From positions 16,390 through 80,389 of the forward strand of contig JABVXU010000246.1 in NCBI GenBank assembly GCA_013365365.1: DNA of 64,000 nucleotides, in the 5' to 3' direction. Source of the DNA: Cruorifilaria tuberocauda (Eukaryota; Nematoda; Chromadorea; Rhabditida; Onchocercidae). The position numbers and the translations under genes were made by a program. The notes under the pieces were generated by a model, which worked only from the letters and a program-made list of their open reading frames with translations, made no database searches and had not been told where the DNA came from. Position 1 is the stretch's first letter; every line of letters begins with the position of its first letter. This document shows positions 49,202 to 62,700 of this stretch, one piece after another.

Positions 49202-52200
49202 TTACTCCTCATCGGCAACAATTTTCAAAGCCTCCGTCGGACTATCCTGCAATTTGGACATAGCTGCAGCTGTTTCAGACAAACCAGAAGTGGATTGTTC
49301 AGATGGTGAATTCCTAGGTGATGGTTGTCGTTGTGGTGCCAGTGTCATCCAACGACCTGATGAAGAAGGTGGAGGCATGAAATTAGCACCACTCAATACT
49401 GACGGTATCATTCGAGGTAATGTTGCCAACGGTCTAAATTGATTTCTGCAATTGTCAATATTTCAGGAAGCACGCTATCTTACAGTGTATATCTAGCGAT
49501 TCTATACCTTTGAAATCATTTGTCTTATCAATTTCAATTATAAGTTACTTGGTACGTACTATTCAATTCCTGTTTCTGATAATGTCGCGCCCGTAATAAT
49601 ATCAGTCTGAGCTTCAAAAGAAAAACATAGGTCAAGGCACAACTACTCTTTTATTTAATAGGCATTACTTGGATTCACATAGAACCTATAACTTCAATTT
49701 TCTTGAAGTTTTAAGAAACGATGATACGACTACACGATCAGTTTATATTATTAAGACCTCAACAAATAGTAGATTAAAATAACTGCTCTATGAAATCTTA
49801 CAAAAAGTACTGAATTGTTGTGGTTTGCTCTTCAAGAACCCTGGTAATATCAATATACGACCACAATGTAAGGTCTCACCTTGGTGGATGATGTATCACA
49901 TTTCGTGGATCTGGTAGCAATGGTCGTCGGCCAGGAAGCATTGGTGGCATACCACCCATTCCTCGGAAAAGTGGTGGTGGAGGTGGCTCAGCTGATGACT
50001 TCAGAATTGATTTCGGTTTGGGTGGGAATATTGAAGATGTTCCAGAGGATGAAGAAGATGATGGAGTTGTTGTTGCTGCTGTAGTTGTTGTTGCTGTTAT
50101 TGTTGTTGATGATAACGGTGTTGAAGGAATTACTTGCATCGTTGAACAACCCGAATTTTGGCTAATAGTTAAATGGGCACCGGAAGATGATGGAGTGGCC
50201 ACAGCCGGTGTTGTTGTTGTAGGCGTCGGGCTTTCACATTTTTCATTTTCCATTACCTAGTTCATCCTTTACATTAAGCAAAAACTAAAACAGATCAAGA
50301 CACAAATTTCACTTTCCCATGTAAATGCAACGAATTTACATAAACATCATTGCACTGAATAAAGTTTCAAGATTCATTTTCTTCCTTATTGCTTGAAAAG
50401 CTATTGTAGCACTTTCACGATCTTATACACCTTTAAAAATATATGGTTGCCTTTTAACGGCATGTCCTCTTCATTTTGAAAACGAAAAGATGGTTACCTT
50501 TGGTATCTTAAAGTTTTTTAGACTAGCAAATGCGAGTGCCTGTGGAAATTCCACTTTTGGTGAAACGGTTGTTGTTGTTCTTTGTTCACTTAATGGTCGA
50601 TCCAGTTTCAGTTTCTAAAAGAATCGATTAGCTTTATAATACAAGTTCTTAAATAAGCCTATATAAAACTGATTTTTCTAAACTACAATCTTAACTACAA
50701 TGCACCAACATTTTCACGCCTTAAGGATATTGCCTTGCATCCCTTGTATCACTGAGATGCAACAAATGCCTTGTAGCATCGAAGCAACCGCTTTAACCTG
50801 AGATACGTTTCCCAATTAATTCATATTCAATATGTACGTTCCCGTTTTCCAAAAAAACGCTTTAGTTCTTGAAAATTTTTAGGTACAAATTTATTATCTA
50901 ATAGGTTGTTTCAACGATATCTGAGTAAACAATCACCAGAACATACCTTATTGCAACTACTAAGTTCAGCTTTACGTTCTCTTTTACCCGCCTTACGAGC
51001 ACGTTCATCTGATGCGGATCGATTTTTCTCCTTGAACTGTTTTTGTCGTAACAGTGCTTTCTCTTCCTTTGATCTTGATGATGAAGGCGGCTGACCAATC
51101 AAGCGCATAGACCTATTAAGCAGATGAAATAAGCAACAGCAAAATTAATTTATAGAAGTAAACTATTGTTTATGAGCAAAAATGTGACGAAAAGCAAAAA
51201 CTATCAAATTTTTTTGATACTATTCAAATAAAAAAGTATTATTAAAATGCACTAACGATGGTACACCACCCGACGAAGACTGCGATGATCCACTAGATGG
51301 TCGTGTAGATGCTTGTTGTTTCAATTTAATCATTATTTTCAATTCCGAACCATAGCCTGGCTGTTCCGTATTCATCTTCGTCAGATTTGGTGACATTCGT
51401 GCACCAGGAGATGACGTCGATATTGATGGACTATCACGCTTAGTAGAAGCTGGCTTCAAAACAATCAACTTTCGCACAAACTATTAAGAGTAAGATATTA
51501 CTTTCTGCTATTTTCTCCCTACGCTATCAATTATTTTTTAAGAAATGGTATATTTTAAAACGCTAAGTCTCAATTCATATTTTTTATGTATTATATCTAG
51601 AATCAAAGCGTTAGAAGGTTTTCATGATAAAATAAATCTGATGGAACTGTACGCGCATAAATTATTTCTTTATAAAAGCTAAACGCCACAGTAAATAACA
51701 AATCGTCAGTATAGAAATGAAATAGTTGTGTTATCCCAATCGGACAAATGAAATCGAAAAAAGCATTACTTCAGGCGGTTTACTAACTGGTTCCGATTCA
51801 TCGTCGTATAAATCGGAGGCTAAATACGGATTTGATGCTGTTGAACTGCTGCTGCTAGCTGGAGCTGTTTTGCAGTGCAATTTCCCTACGACAGCTTCTA
51901 GGCTTCCTTTACGAGCTTTATGAGCCAGAAGTGCTGCCGACTGCATTGAATTGTTATTGGTTGCTGTTGGAGATGAGCTGGTTGGAGGTGCAAGTTCCGC
52001 TGCTGGACTGCAAGGATGAGGAAAGTCCAAACTAATTTCAGCACGATCCATTTCAGAACGCAAGTGAATAACAAAGTCAAATATTAAGTAATAGAAAATA
52101 AAAAATAGAAAAATAAAAAATAAAGATGAAGATAAAAAAAAAGAAATAAAAAAAATAAAAAATAGCAAAAAATACAAAAGTAGTTTGAGTGACCAGAAAG

Positions 52201-55200
52201 ACATCATTCAACATAAAACCAACTTCTAAATTCTCCAGTAAGTTATTCTCATCGGTGCATAATTCATCTATTAGTGCTCTAAATCAAGACGAAATAATTT
52301 GACGATAAAATTGTATAGTTAACAAACGGAGAAGTACAATGCAGTCAAAATGAATTACAAAATACTTTTTTAAGAAAATTGAACTCAGCATTCTTGTTAA
52401 AACAGATATCAGAAAAAAGTACTTATAAATTTCACAAACGCAATTTAAATCTCCTTATATGATATCGAAAATGAGTGAGATCAGAAAAAATCTTAATGAA
52501 AACTAGATTTCTAAAATATGTTAATACCAACATACCTCGATGAAATGGATGAAAGACATGACGAGGCATTTAGCGACGAAGATTTATTAACCAATGATAA
52601 TGTTGCTGGTGAGGAAGAGAGACTGCCAACAGTAGTTATTTGCAGCACCGGAGCACTGCCACTTGCAGCAAGTTGAGCTGACGATTGTGGTATCGTGGTA
52701 GTACAGACAGGAGGCGGTGGGTCAGTTTCATCATCTGATGATTCCTCAGTTCCATCGAATTCGGATGCTTCTGACCGATTTTCATGTGATAAACTAACTA
52801 AAAATGAAGAGAATGCGATTTCCTGTAAAATGACAGTTTAATAAGTTCAAAATTCTTCATTAGAAAGTTACATAAGAATTTTACTAATTTTCACACTAGC
52901 ATCTATACATTCAGAATTTGGCACCTATCACCTAGAGAACTTCGAATAGGTTTTATAAAGAAATCTGTTCTTATAACATAACTAATTTTATGTTTTTCAT
53001 AACTCTTCAATTTGTTGCTGTTTAACTCCTGAAGATTAAATTGACATAATCGCGAATCTTGAAGACAAAATCAAAAATTCAAGAACTTTTCGATCAATTC
53101 AAAAATATTTTCGTTACCAGGCGGCATTTGTGAAGGATAAATTGGCATCTCAGAGAATGAACGCTGCAACATAGGACGATTCATGGTAAATTGATGCGAA
53201 TGTGCAGGAGATGCAGGCATGTGAGCGGCTTTCCGGGGTCTTCGAGGACGTCGCGCTGCTGAAGTTCCTGTAAAACATAAATTTTCTCCTGGAAAGAAAC
53301 TGATCCTTATGCTAATAATATAAACATCACGGTACAAATGATCTTAAATATCTTTCCAAAAAAATCAAATGAAAAAATCATTACCTCGAGGCTTACGTGT
53401 TGGAATATTCATACCACGAAACATCAAACCAGTATTTGGGTCAAGAGTTGGACGACCTGGATCTAACATTCGATCACCCATATTTCCCGCCTTACGACCT
53501 CGACCTCGACGCTTCAAAGTTGGCTGAGCACTTAATGGACCTCTGGTACTTTGCATAGCTGCAAAAGGATATGGATTTTGTCCTGTTTCTGGAAAATGGA
53601 ACTGTTGAGCTGATGATGTTCCCATTGAACCTGCTGAATTCATACGAGGTGGATCATCAAATTCAAAAACATCTGTCGGATTATTCATTGGTGCTTGTTG
53701 CTGAAAACAAAAACCATTGTACTATAACGAAAGCAAGCCTTTTGTACAAAATATCGTACGTTTACATGTTGATAAATCGTCCACTCATTAATCCCCATAA
53801 TTCCTTTTTTGATTTTTTATTCTTTCATTAAACATTCTTGATGGCGTATCACTCTTTCGATTTCCAAATATTAAACAGAAATCCCAAATATAAAATGAAC
53901 CGCGAGACGTTGGCGCGCAATATCAAGTGGTGAGAGCTGCGAAAAATTTCCTGCTTGGGAGGTACGATAACGTTCACTAGCTGGTGACGGCGATTGCGAT
54001 GGCATTTGTGGTCGGAGCCTTTGGCTCTGTAAAACAATGCGATATTAAAATTATATCTGTTCCTTTATAACTATTTGCGAAGAAAGAAATAAATACACAA
54101 TTAAGTTTTTTCAGACTTGAATTTCAGGAATCATAAATTCATTTATCTTACTGATTGGAAATCTTAATGGTTGAGATCAATGAATTTACACTTTTCCTTT
54201 ATATAAAAAAAATCCTTGCCTCATTAATGGACGGTGAACAGCGTTCTACAGTAGATGAGTGACTACTGTGCTCGGAAATATTCGATTCACCATCATCGAT
54301 ACTTGCTGCCATGTCACAAATTGCATCCTTCAAATTTTGAATAAACCTCCTCGGAACTCAAAAAAAGTGATATAAGTTGAAATATGTCTGTTTAGAATGA
54401 ATTTAAAAAAATTCGAATTGAAGGAAGATCCCCTCCCGCAAAAGCTATAATCAAAGTACTTCAGTTTATGCACTTGAAGTTTTATCTTCGGAACAGCAGA
54501 TTGATCATTAAAATAAAGGAGCTTAATCTCCTTCATTTCTGCATATCGGGTAACTTCAGTGCAACACAAATGAAGAAGTGGAAATGGAAGATTTTCCTTG
54601 AGAAACTGCCAAATGCAAATTTTCAGATAAAACGAATGATTAAAGCTCGAAATTATGCAGTAATATTGTGTGATAGCTCGAATTGAGTTCCCTCAACTTT
54701 TCGAATCACTCATCAATCAATTCCAAATTTGAAAAACAGATCCTCCACTTTTGATGCTGAATTATTTACATGCCCATCTCATCTTGTTGTTCAGTTTTCT
54801 ACGATGATTTCTACTTAAATTGAATCAAACACTATCCAACGAATGTGACCAATTTTGGATGCAAAGTGATGATTTAATTTGCCGAGACTTCTACTTCAAT
54901 TTTCAGAAATCATTGCTGTTGTTCATAACACAGCTTCGCAAAATATTTGCGTCATGCTGCATAAAAGTCAAAGAGTTGAATAGCAGAATTTAGATCGTGC
55001 TTACATTTTAAAGGAACAAGTGACTGATTTGACTATTCCGTCTCTTAATGATCATAAATTTAAAATTCCCACCGTTGAATATAAATTTCAGAATTTTTGG
55101 AAAATTCAGAACAGAAATAATGTACCAGGACAGAGAAGGCATTGATCGTCATCGTATTTTCAGAATGGATACGGCTGGTACGAGGTGCAAGCATTTCGTT

Positions 55201-58200
55201 ACGTGGAGGTGCCGTACATTGTTGCGCTCCATTCATGGGCTTCTGAGGCGGTATAAGTTCTTCTATCTTTTCAAGCTCTTTGAAAAGTGCTAATAAAGAC
55301 AGTGGCGATTGCCTTCCTAAGGTACTGTTATCACGTGAACAATTAAAATTAATTCGTTCATCTACCACGTATTCGTGTTCTGTCTTGCAGCAGTTAATGC
55401 TGTTGTCCGTTATGTTTGGAACAAACAACCAAGATTGTGACATTTTAACGTCGCAGTTATTATCAATATTATCGTTCATCACAAATGGTTTTTCAAGCGC
55501 AGCCAACGAAATGGCGCCTCCACGTCGCAAAACACTTCGCATCATTATTGCCAGAGACCAACTTCTACAAAAAAGATCAAATTTTAATTTGCCGGATCAA
55601 TTCAATGAATTTTTCTTAAAAAGTATTGCGATTATGATAATGCGAAATTTCCTAAAAAGCTTCACTATGCTTATTATTCAAAATCAATATTTTCTTGGAG
55701 AGAAGTTTCTTCATATCTTATAACTTCAGAATAATTAAATGCAAAAAATCAAATACTAACTTTGCAAGAATAGCTGTAGCATGCTGTGATTCCGGAAGTA
55801 TTGCTCCATTTATCACACATTCTAACGAAACATTAACGTTTGCTGGTGGCACCGAAACACGGGCTGAAAATATGTTTTGTTTCTCGAAAAATCAATTATT
55901 AAGGACTTTTCTGCATAATCGCTTAATTGTTTGTTCTATTCTGCACGTAACTGCATATAAAGCAAGTCCACTAGCTACTTCCTTCATTAATAACTTAGTA
56001 CCGCTAGCCATAAAATTCAGAAGAAAATCCTGGGCAATTATTTTTTACCGAGGAATATTTTATATCTATCCATAATTTCTGCTAATAAAAAATAATTTCA
56101 ACCTTTGAGAAGGCAATGATGAAAGAGAGAAGAAATTCTAACATAAAAACAATGTTTCCGAAAGATTAACCTATAAAAAGATTCTTTTTCAAGTAGAACT
56201 GGAGATCAAAACAATCGATGTACGAAGATGCGATGTGAATATCAACAGAATTTTCATCGACACATGCGCTACGACTATGTGCTCTCACAAGGCTTTCGAA
56301 AAAAGCATTGTGAGCCAGCTGTGTTCGAATGATGCTTACAAGAAAAGCCACATCTTGCAAGTGGGCAAATGGTATCTGTAAGAATTGAATATCTTAAAGT
56401 TAATAATGCTTGAATGAACATCACCTTTTGGTATCATAGATAGTTATCGATCAAATTGCTACTTTTAAATTTGAGAATACTAGTCAATCCACCTGTCTTA
56501 AAATACCATCTTCCTGCGAACACATCATGGAGTAATCAAAAATATAGTGTTGTGTAGAACAACCTGGTAGACGAACAAAAAGGTCATGACATTCCTGCAA
56601 GAATTTAACCAAATATCAGTAACAGACACGACCAAATGCAAAAAACTCGGTAGGAAATCCAGTGAAGAACTTATCCTATTTGCTTTCTTTCTCAAAATCT
56701 TTAATACTCATACAAAAGACAAGACAATATTTTAATCATTTATTTATTCCATTTAATTCGGGGTCTTACTCTCTGGCTGATTTAGTCAGAGAGAATAAGC
56801 AGTTCAATGCTTTTATACTTCAAGGAATCTTAACATGCAAAAAACTGTCTAAAACAAATGCATAAAACAGATGCTTACCTCATTTTCATTTAATAAATAT
56901 TGATATAAATTGCATGATCCTTCAACATTCAGTGGAACTGCTGCAATCTTAGAAAGCTTTTTGATTGCAACTGATGAAAATATAATTGGTCTTGAAAACC
57001 GTAAACAAAATGCAGCCGGTAGCTGGCGGCCTGACATAGAATTGCGCCACTCACCACTACAAATATATTTTCATTTAGATAATTGAACCTTTACGGAAAT
57101 TTTCGATAGACAGATGTAAATGGAAAAAAATTCACGCTTACTGTGCAAAAAGTGTAGTATCGGAAAAGAAGTTTGAAGATGAACTAGAGACAATGCACAA
57201 TTGAAGATAAGGCTCCACATCACACAATACTGAAATTAATTTAATATCTGTCCCAAATTTCAGTGATAATGTAATGTCTGTCTCAATTTTCATAGGCACA
57301 ACGTCATCAGAGGAATATAATCATAACTGTTTAGTTAGTTACACGTGTTATATCCATTAAAATTTAAGGTTTTTGATCCTAGTTTATTAGAATTTACCTT
57401 GTTCATCAGTAGGAGATATGATAGCACCGGAAACAGTGTCCAAAAATGTTACAGGTTCGACGAATGGGTAAATAGTAAATGAAGTGGATTCAGCTCGCGG
57501 TTTACAAAGACCCAGGATACCACCGTTTATTTGTTCAAAAACTGAGGGAGCACTTCCGGACATGTTCAAGAGATCTTTTTCAGCGTACTCCAGTGACCGC
57601 AAACAATATATCTTTTCATCCCTGAGGAAAAAACTTTTCTTTTGATAGATTTTAATAAAATTTTAAATGTCAGTACATAAAGATATGCTAGAAGGATAGC
57701 ATGTAATCAATTCTACAATAAAAGCAACAAGAATCGGAGCAATTAATCACATACAAAAAGAATCCGTGATATCACCTTGATAAATTTGATGGAACAAGAT
57801 GAAACATTGCTGTCAATGCTGTGTGGACAAGATCCCATCTATTACGAGAAATGTAAAGTCGAAGTGCTTGTGCCTCCACTGCTCGCTCACCAAACCAAGA
57901 TACTGAACAACTAGTAATTTGTTGGCCATCAGCAGAAACAGTAATTTCAAGTGAAAAATCTGCATTTCGAATCTTGTAGTATCCTGGATGAGCTTGGAAA
58001 TCACTTCTGAAATGAAGATCAATACAATATTGAAAAAGACCTTTATAATGTAGATATAATTTGAAAAGAAAACGTTTAAGAACTGGACAAATCAGACAAT
58101 GTTAACAGATATTAGGTTATAAAGAAAAGCGTAATTCCACTTTTTTCTATGATACTTTATACCTATTTATCTATTTACCAAACAACACTTACGATAAACT

Positions 58201-58906
58201 TTCAGCAAGATGCCGCAAATGGGTAGATAAATCACGATCACTATCTGATGGCATATGTTTCCTCATATCAGCAGCTGCCTGCATCACATCCTCCTTATCA
58301 TCAGCACTGAGCACAAAACGTTTTTCCTGCAAGTTATCATATATTCGCTAATTTTTTATCTCTTCAAAACATTATTAGTTTTTTAACCTATCAAGCTTTA
58401 AAAAGCTCAAACTGGAAAGAAAGCGGTATTAAAAACCTTGAAAATAAAACAAAGAACAATGTATCAGTAATTTTGTTTCACAACAGTAAGAAAATTAAAA
58501 TAAAAATATCGTGAGGTAAAAGAACAAAAACTTCACAAAAATACAAGTGAGATTATCAACAATAAGGACTAATTATAATACAAAAATTTTTAAATCAATT
58601 TCTGAACTGAAATACGCAACTCGTAGCAGGATTCTTTCCTAGAACTTGATGCTTAACAAAAAGTTGTCACAGTTCACAACTTTACAATACAAAAAAAATT
58701 TTGCAAAGAAAACAGACCATAAGATTGCGACGTAAAAGCTGTGAAAAATAATCCCATGAAAATTTAAGTGATGCTTGTCGAATTTTTTCGAGACGAATTT
58801 CTTCTTCAACTTCTTCCAAGCTAAAATCGACCAAGTTGTATTTGTCACACTGAGCATTATCCATCGATTTCTGTTCGCGGCTTTCCAGGACACTTTCCTT
58901 TTCCAT
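49202..58906 (-). CDS. mdt-1: Mediator complex subunit MED1 homologue
   Basis: About 22 exons, roughly 1,430 residues (human MED1 1,581): 58906-58718, 58326-58193, 58006-57776, 57621-57398, 57229-57142, 57056-56879, 56594-56493, 56375-56171, 55863-55761, 55564-55126, 54327-54220, 54026-53901, 53700-53385, 53267-53118, 52797-52536, 52278-about 52224, about 52040-51770, 51480-51257, 51112-50947, 50614-50498, 50256-49880, 49445-49202. The N-terminal half follows the Med1 domain block by block: LMEKRFVLS, LRSLEYAEKDLL, LPAAFCLRF, LFVRLPG, and VAFLVSIIRTQLAHN. The C-terminal half is disordered and rich in Ser, Thr, Pro and Gln, with basic patches (KRRGRGRK, RRPRRPRK) and an acidic run. MED1 links nuclear receptors and other activators to RNA polymerase II. 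The intron after 54220 has a GC donor. The junction between 52224 and the next exon is out of phase in all simple joins. Symbol by family. Confidence 0.9.
50055..50115 (-). repeat. Trinucleotide tract encoding Ser/Thr/Ala runs
   Basis: GTT/GTG/GCT trinucleotides on the plus strand; on the coding strand they give poly-threonine, alanine and serine stretches in the MED1 homologue. Confidence 0.7.
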
Positions 58907-58913
58907 CACCGTT

Positions 58914-59700
58914 CTGAAATGCAACCTGAATAAAATTTTCAAATATTTGCTTTTTTACAACGGCTGATGAAGTTTGCAAGCATCGATTTTGTTATATATT
59001 CCACACATATTTTTGCTCCACACATATCAGTTCCGTTAATCAAAATGAATATTTACCATTAAACTCCTATAAAGTTTGTCTTTTCTGATAATGCAATATA
59101 TCCATTTCAACTATTCTAACAAAATGTGAAAAAATTCAATGATCAGAGACATACAAAATGAATTAAATAACTAAAATAGATTATTTTTGATTATTATGGA
59201 AACAAGGTTTACGTTAGCCTACATTAAATGTAACGGATGCAACCGTGAATACAAGCGATGTTCACGTAATGCGCACACGTAATACGAACGCCATGACAAG
59301 TCGTCGCACCTTGTAGAAATCAATATCGATATGCTTAGACAAAACAATTGCACAGCGCCATTTTTCATTGCATCAAACCAGTCTTCCAAAAATTGTATAA
59401 TGAGTGCGAGGAGTGAAGAAGATTGGGAATGGACGGAAATAGTGTAGTGATTTAAGAAGTAGCAAGAAGTGTTAAGACTTGGAAATACAATTGGAATTAA
59501 AGATTGATAGGGTTAGCAGTTAGCCATATGTAGCAATATTATCAGTGATGGAGAGTGGGAAAGTGAGTTTGTTAAGTAAAGAGAAAGCAGGATTTGGTGA
59601 AATTTTGAATTGGTAATATTACGTAAAAATGAAGAAAGTAAAAATTTGTTACGGTGTCATTTCATTGTTATTGTTAACAAGGAGCGGTTATTTACAGGTG
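58914..59700. promoter_or_regulatory. Divergent promoter region between MED1 and UBXN4 homologues
   Basis: The two genes start 816 bases apart on opposite strands. On the minus strand two acceptors (ATTCAG and TTTCAG) lie 12 bases apart just before the MED1 start. On the plus strand TTATTTACAG ends at 59698, 23 bases before the UBXN4 start. Both look like trans-splice or 5' UTR acceptors. The GC-richer patch at 59225-59310 may be the core promoter; no specific motif was recognised. Confidence 0.5.
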
Positions 59701-59721
59701 AAAGATAAGATAAGAGAAAAA

Positions 59722-62700
59722 ATGAGATGGTTCGAGGGTGGAATAACTGAAGCAATTGCTGTAAGTCGACAGCAGAATGCTCTCTTCATTGTCAATATCC
59801 AACAACCACCGGGTAACCACTGTTCATCTTTTATTTCATATTCAAATTATAAATTGTCGGTAGAAAATTAATCACTGCCAATGAAGATAATTTCCGGTAT
59901 GATTATTCCATTACATCATCCCTGGAATACTACAAATCATTTTAAATGATATATGTTTTCTCCCATAATTCACGAAATAAAGTAAAAATTCGAACTCTAT
60001 GTGTATTTAAATCTCTCTAAACTTTGTGATGAGTCTTTGAATTTGATTAGTTTTGATTAGTCTACCTATTAAAATGATAAACTGTCGAAAGACTTCGGTG
60101 AGATTGTGAGGAAATCGAACGAGTGTTTTGTTTCCATTTGGTAAAAAGACTGTGATACAGGAGAAAGTAGTAGTTTTTTGCGTATTTTGTTTTAACGATC
60201 GGTTATTGACAGTGGAGAATGGGTTAAATACCAATGGTGAATGGATTAAATACATGAGAGGATATGAAATTTTGCATCTATAATTGAATTTCTTGATTAC
60301 AACACCATGTTTCAGAGAATAATGATGAACAAAGTATGCGAATGGCTCAGCTTTGGGATAGTATTGAAAACGATATTTGCCAACCAGCTTTGGTCGGTAT
60401 ACGTATTTTCCAAGGAACTGAAACCGCAAAACAATTTGCCCAGATATGTTAGTTTGCTTTTTTGTTTATATTGATAAAATTATTAATTGCTGAAACATAA
60501 TACCTTTTATGATATCATCTTTGATGATTTATGTCTTCCCCGAAAGAAGCGTAGCTAACGTTCTTAAACTATTTGAGTAAATTCACGTTTATACTGCTGA
60601 TATTGCTTTTGTTTCTGGACTTTGGGTTTTTTTTAAGTCAAAATAAAAATTTTGACTAATTTGACTTCAGATCCCGTATTTGTTGTACCAGCATCATATA
60701 TTATTGACTTAAAAGGAAAACCTCTAGATGTTATCACAATCACTGATGAACTGAATAAAGATACCTTCGCTCAAAGACTTAAGGTTGCTATGAAGGCAAG
60801 TAGTTTTCATAATAAAAATTATTTCTCATAACCATTATTTTTGCTGTGAATTTGATCACATTTCTGCTTTAGTTGATTCACCTCTACCAATTTCACTTGT
60901 TTCTCTCTTGTATTAACTAGTTGAAGAGGAATTTTTAATGTTGACTTCAATGTTTCAAGTTGTAGACTTTAAACACTGCCTGCCAGTCTTCATCATCCGC
61001 ATTGACTGTAACTAGTAAACCAGATGAAGAAGGGACAGAAGGAAAAAAATCTACAGCTGTCAGCATGGATGAAAAGATAAAGAGGTAATTTTTAATTGAT
61101 ATAAAAGCTCATTTGCTTAATTCAAAAATTTATTTACCAGTTTATTTGCATGAAATACGTATAAAGACTTTTAAAATATAATTTTTTTTTTTTTATAGAG
61201 AAACTCATAGAAACACTCTAAATTATCATTTACAACTGTTCCACGAAGTATCAGAATTTTTTAGAGCACATGATTTGCTTGAAAAGAAGCGTAATGAAGA
61301 TGGAGCTATAAAGAAAAATGAAGAAAATCAGAAAGAGATTGAGAGAAGAAATTTGGGCAAATTAATGGCAGAAGCTAAAGTTAGTAACATATTGGAGTTT
61401 TTTGTCTTTACATATTTTTCTGCATAATTTTGTGTTCATTCAAATTTTGGTCTCGGAGTTGATTTATTCAAATAACATTTTTATTTTTAACTTCCAATAT
61501 TTCCCTGATAAATTACATTCTTACCTGCTGAAGGCGTCACGTGAAGAACGTGAGAGACGGGAGATGATGGAACAAAGGCATCGCGAAAAACGTGAGCGAG
61601 AAGCATACCTGAAGAAACTTCGTGAGCAAATTAAGGCAGATAAGTAAGTATATAAAGTAAGATAAGGAAGTACAGTGTAAGGAAGTTTTCAAAAGGTATA
61701 ATGAATTATTTTAATAAATATAAAGCAAGAAGTTTTAGCATATTTATAGAAAAGAGCGAATGAATGGAATATTGGGCAATATTATGGGACAGAAGCAGAA
61801 AGCGGAGTCTCGGGAGCATCAAGTTGAAACACAGTATTCGCTTCCGGACAGGTATTTTCCCCTCTGACTATTCGGTGAATGGATTCAGTGGTTGACAATT
61901 AATAAGACTGTTTACCATTTACTATATACGGCCATGTTTAGTGTTAATACGAGTTACGATCGTAAATAGGTTCTTCTCAGCAAGATAAGCTGTGTTGAAT
62001 GTTTAAATAGGTATCTCAGTATTTTCCAAATTTTTTACTCAAAGATACCATACTAATATCTTTTCCTCTCATTTTTTCGTAATTTTTTCCTTTATTTTGT
62101 TTGCCATATGTTTGATTTTAAGTGATGGATGTCGCATTCAGTGTAAATTTTCCGATGGTTCCACGTTGGTTCATCAGTTTGCTTCTACAGATACCTTTTC
62201 GCAGCTTGTAGAAATAATTAAAAAAGTATGATAACCGCAATTTTGTTGCTAATTTCTAAAGCAGCCAAATACTTCATTTAAATAATTTAACTTGTCATGA
62301 ATTTTATATTTTGGGTTGCTTTTTCATACTCTTATATTTTAGGATGGACGTCAAGGTGATGATTTTTATATAGTGCAGATGTATCCAAGACGAGAATTTT
62401 GCGATATTACACAAACATTTGCTGAACTGGGTTTAACGCCATCTGCGACTGTTCTCGTACTTTCCGTAAGTATTATATTCATTCGTATGTATTTCTTCTT
62501 GTTGTTGCAAAACAAATCTCTAGAAACCTCTAAAATCAAAATCTCTAAAATCTAAAAGTATTTCGAAATATAGTCTTACTTTTTTGCAGCAGTGCTTTCG
62601 TGAGTTTTGGATAGTATAAACAAACAAAACTTTGTTACTTAAAAAAAATTCTCACTTAAAGTTCAAAAAATTTTGGAGAATTTTGTCATGCACCTTCTTA

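Noticed and set aside
51731..52207. 158-codon minus-strand open frame with a phenylalanine-rich start
   Set aside because: Only the part below about 52040 is MED1 coding; the Phe/Ile/Leu part is a translated T-rich intron tract.
55280..55723. 147-codon plus-strand open frame
   Set aside because: It is the complement of a MED1 exon whose minus-strand phase matches its neighbours.
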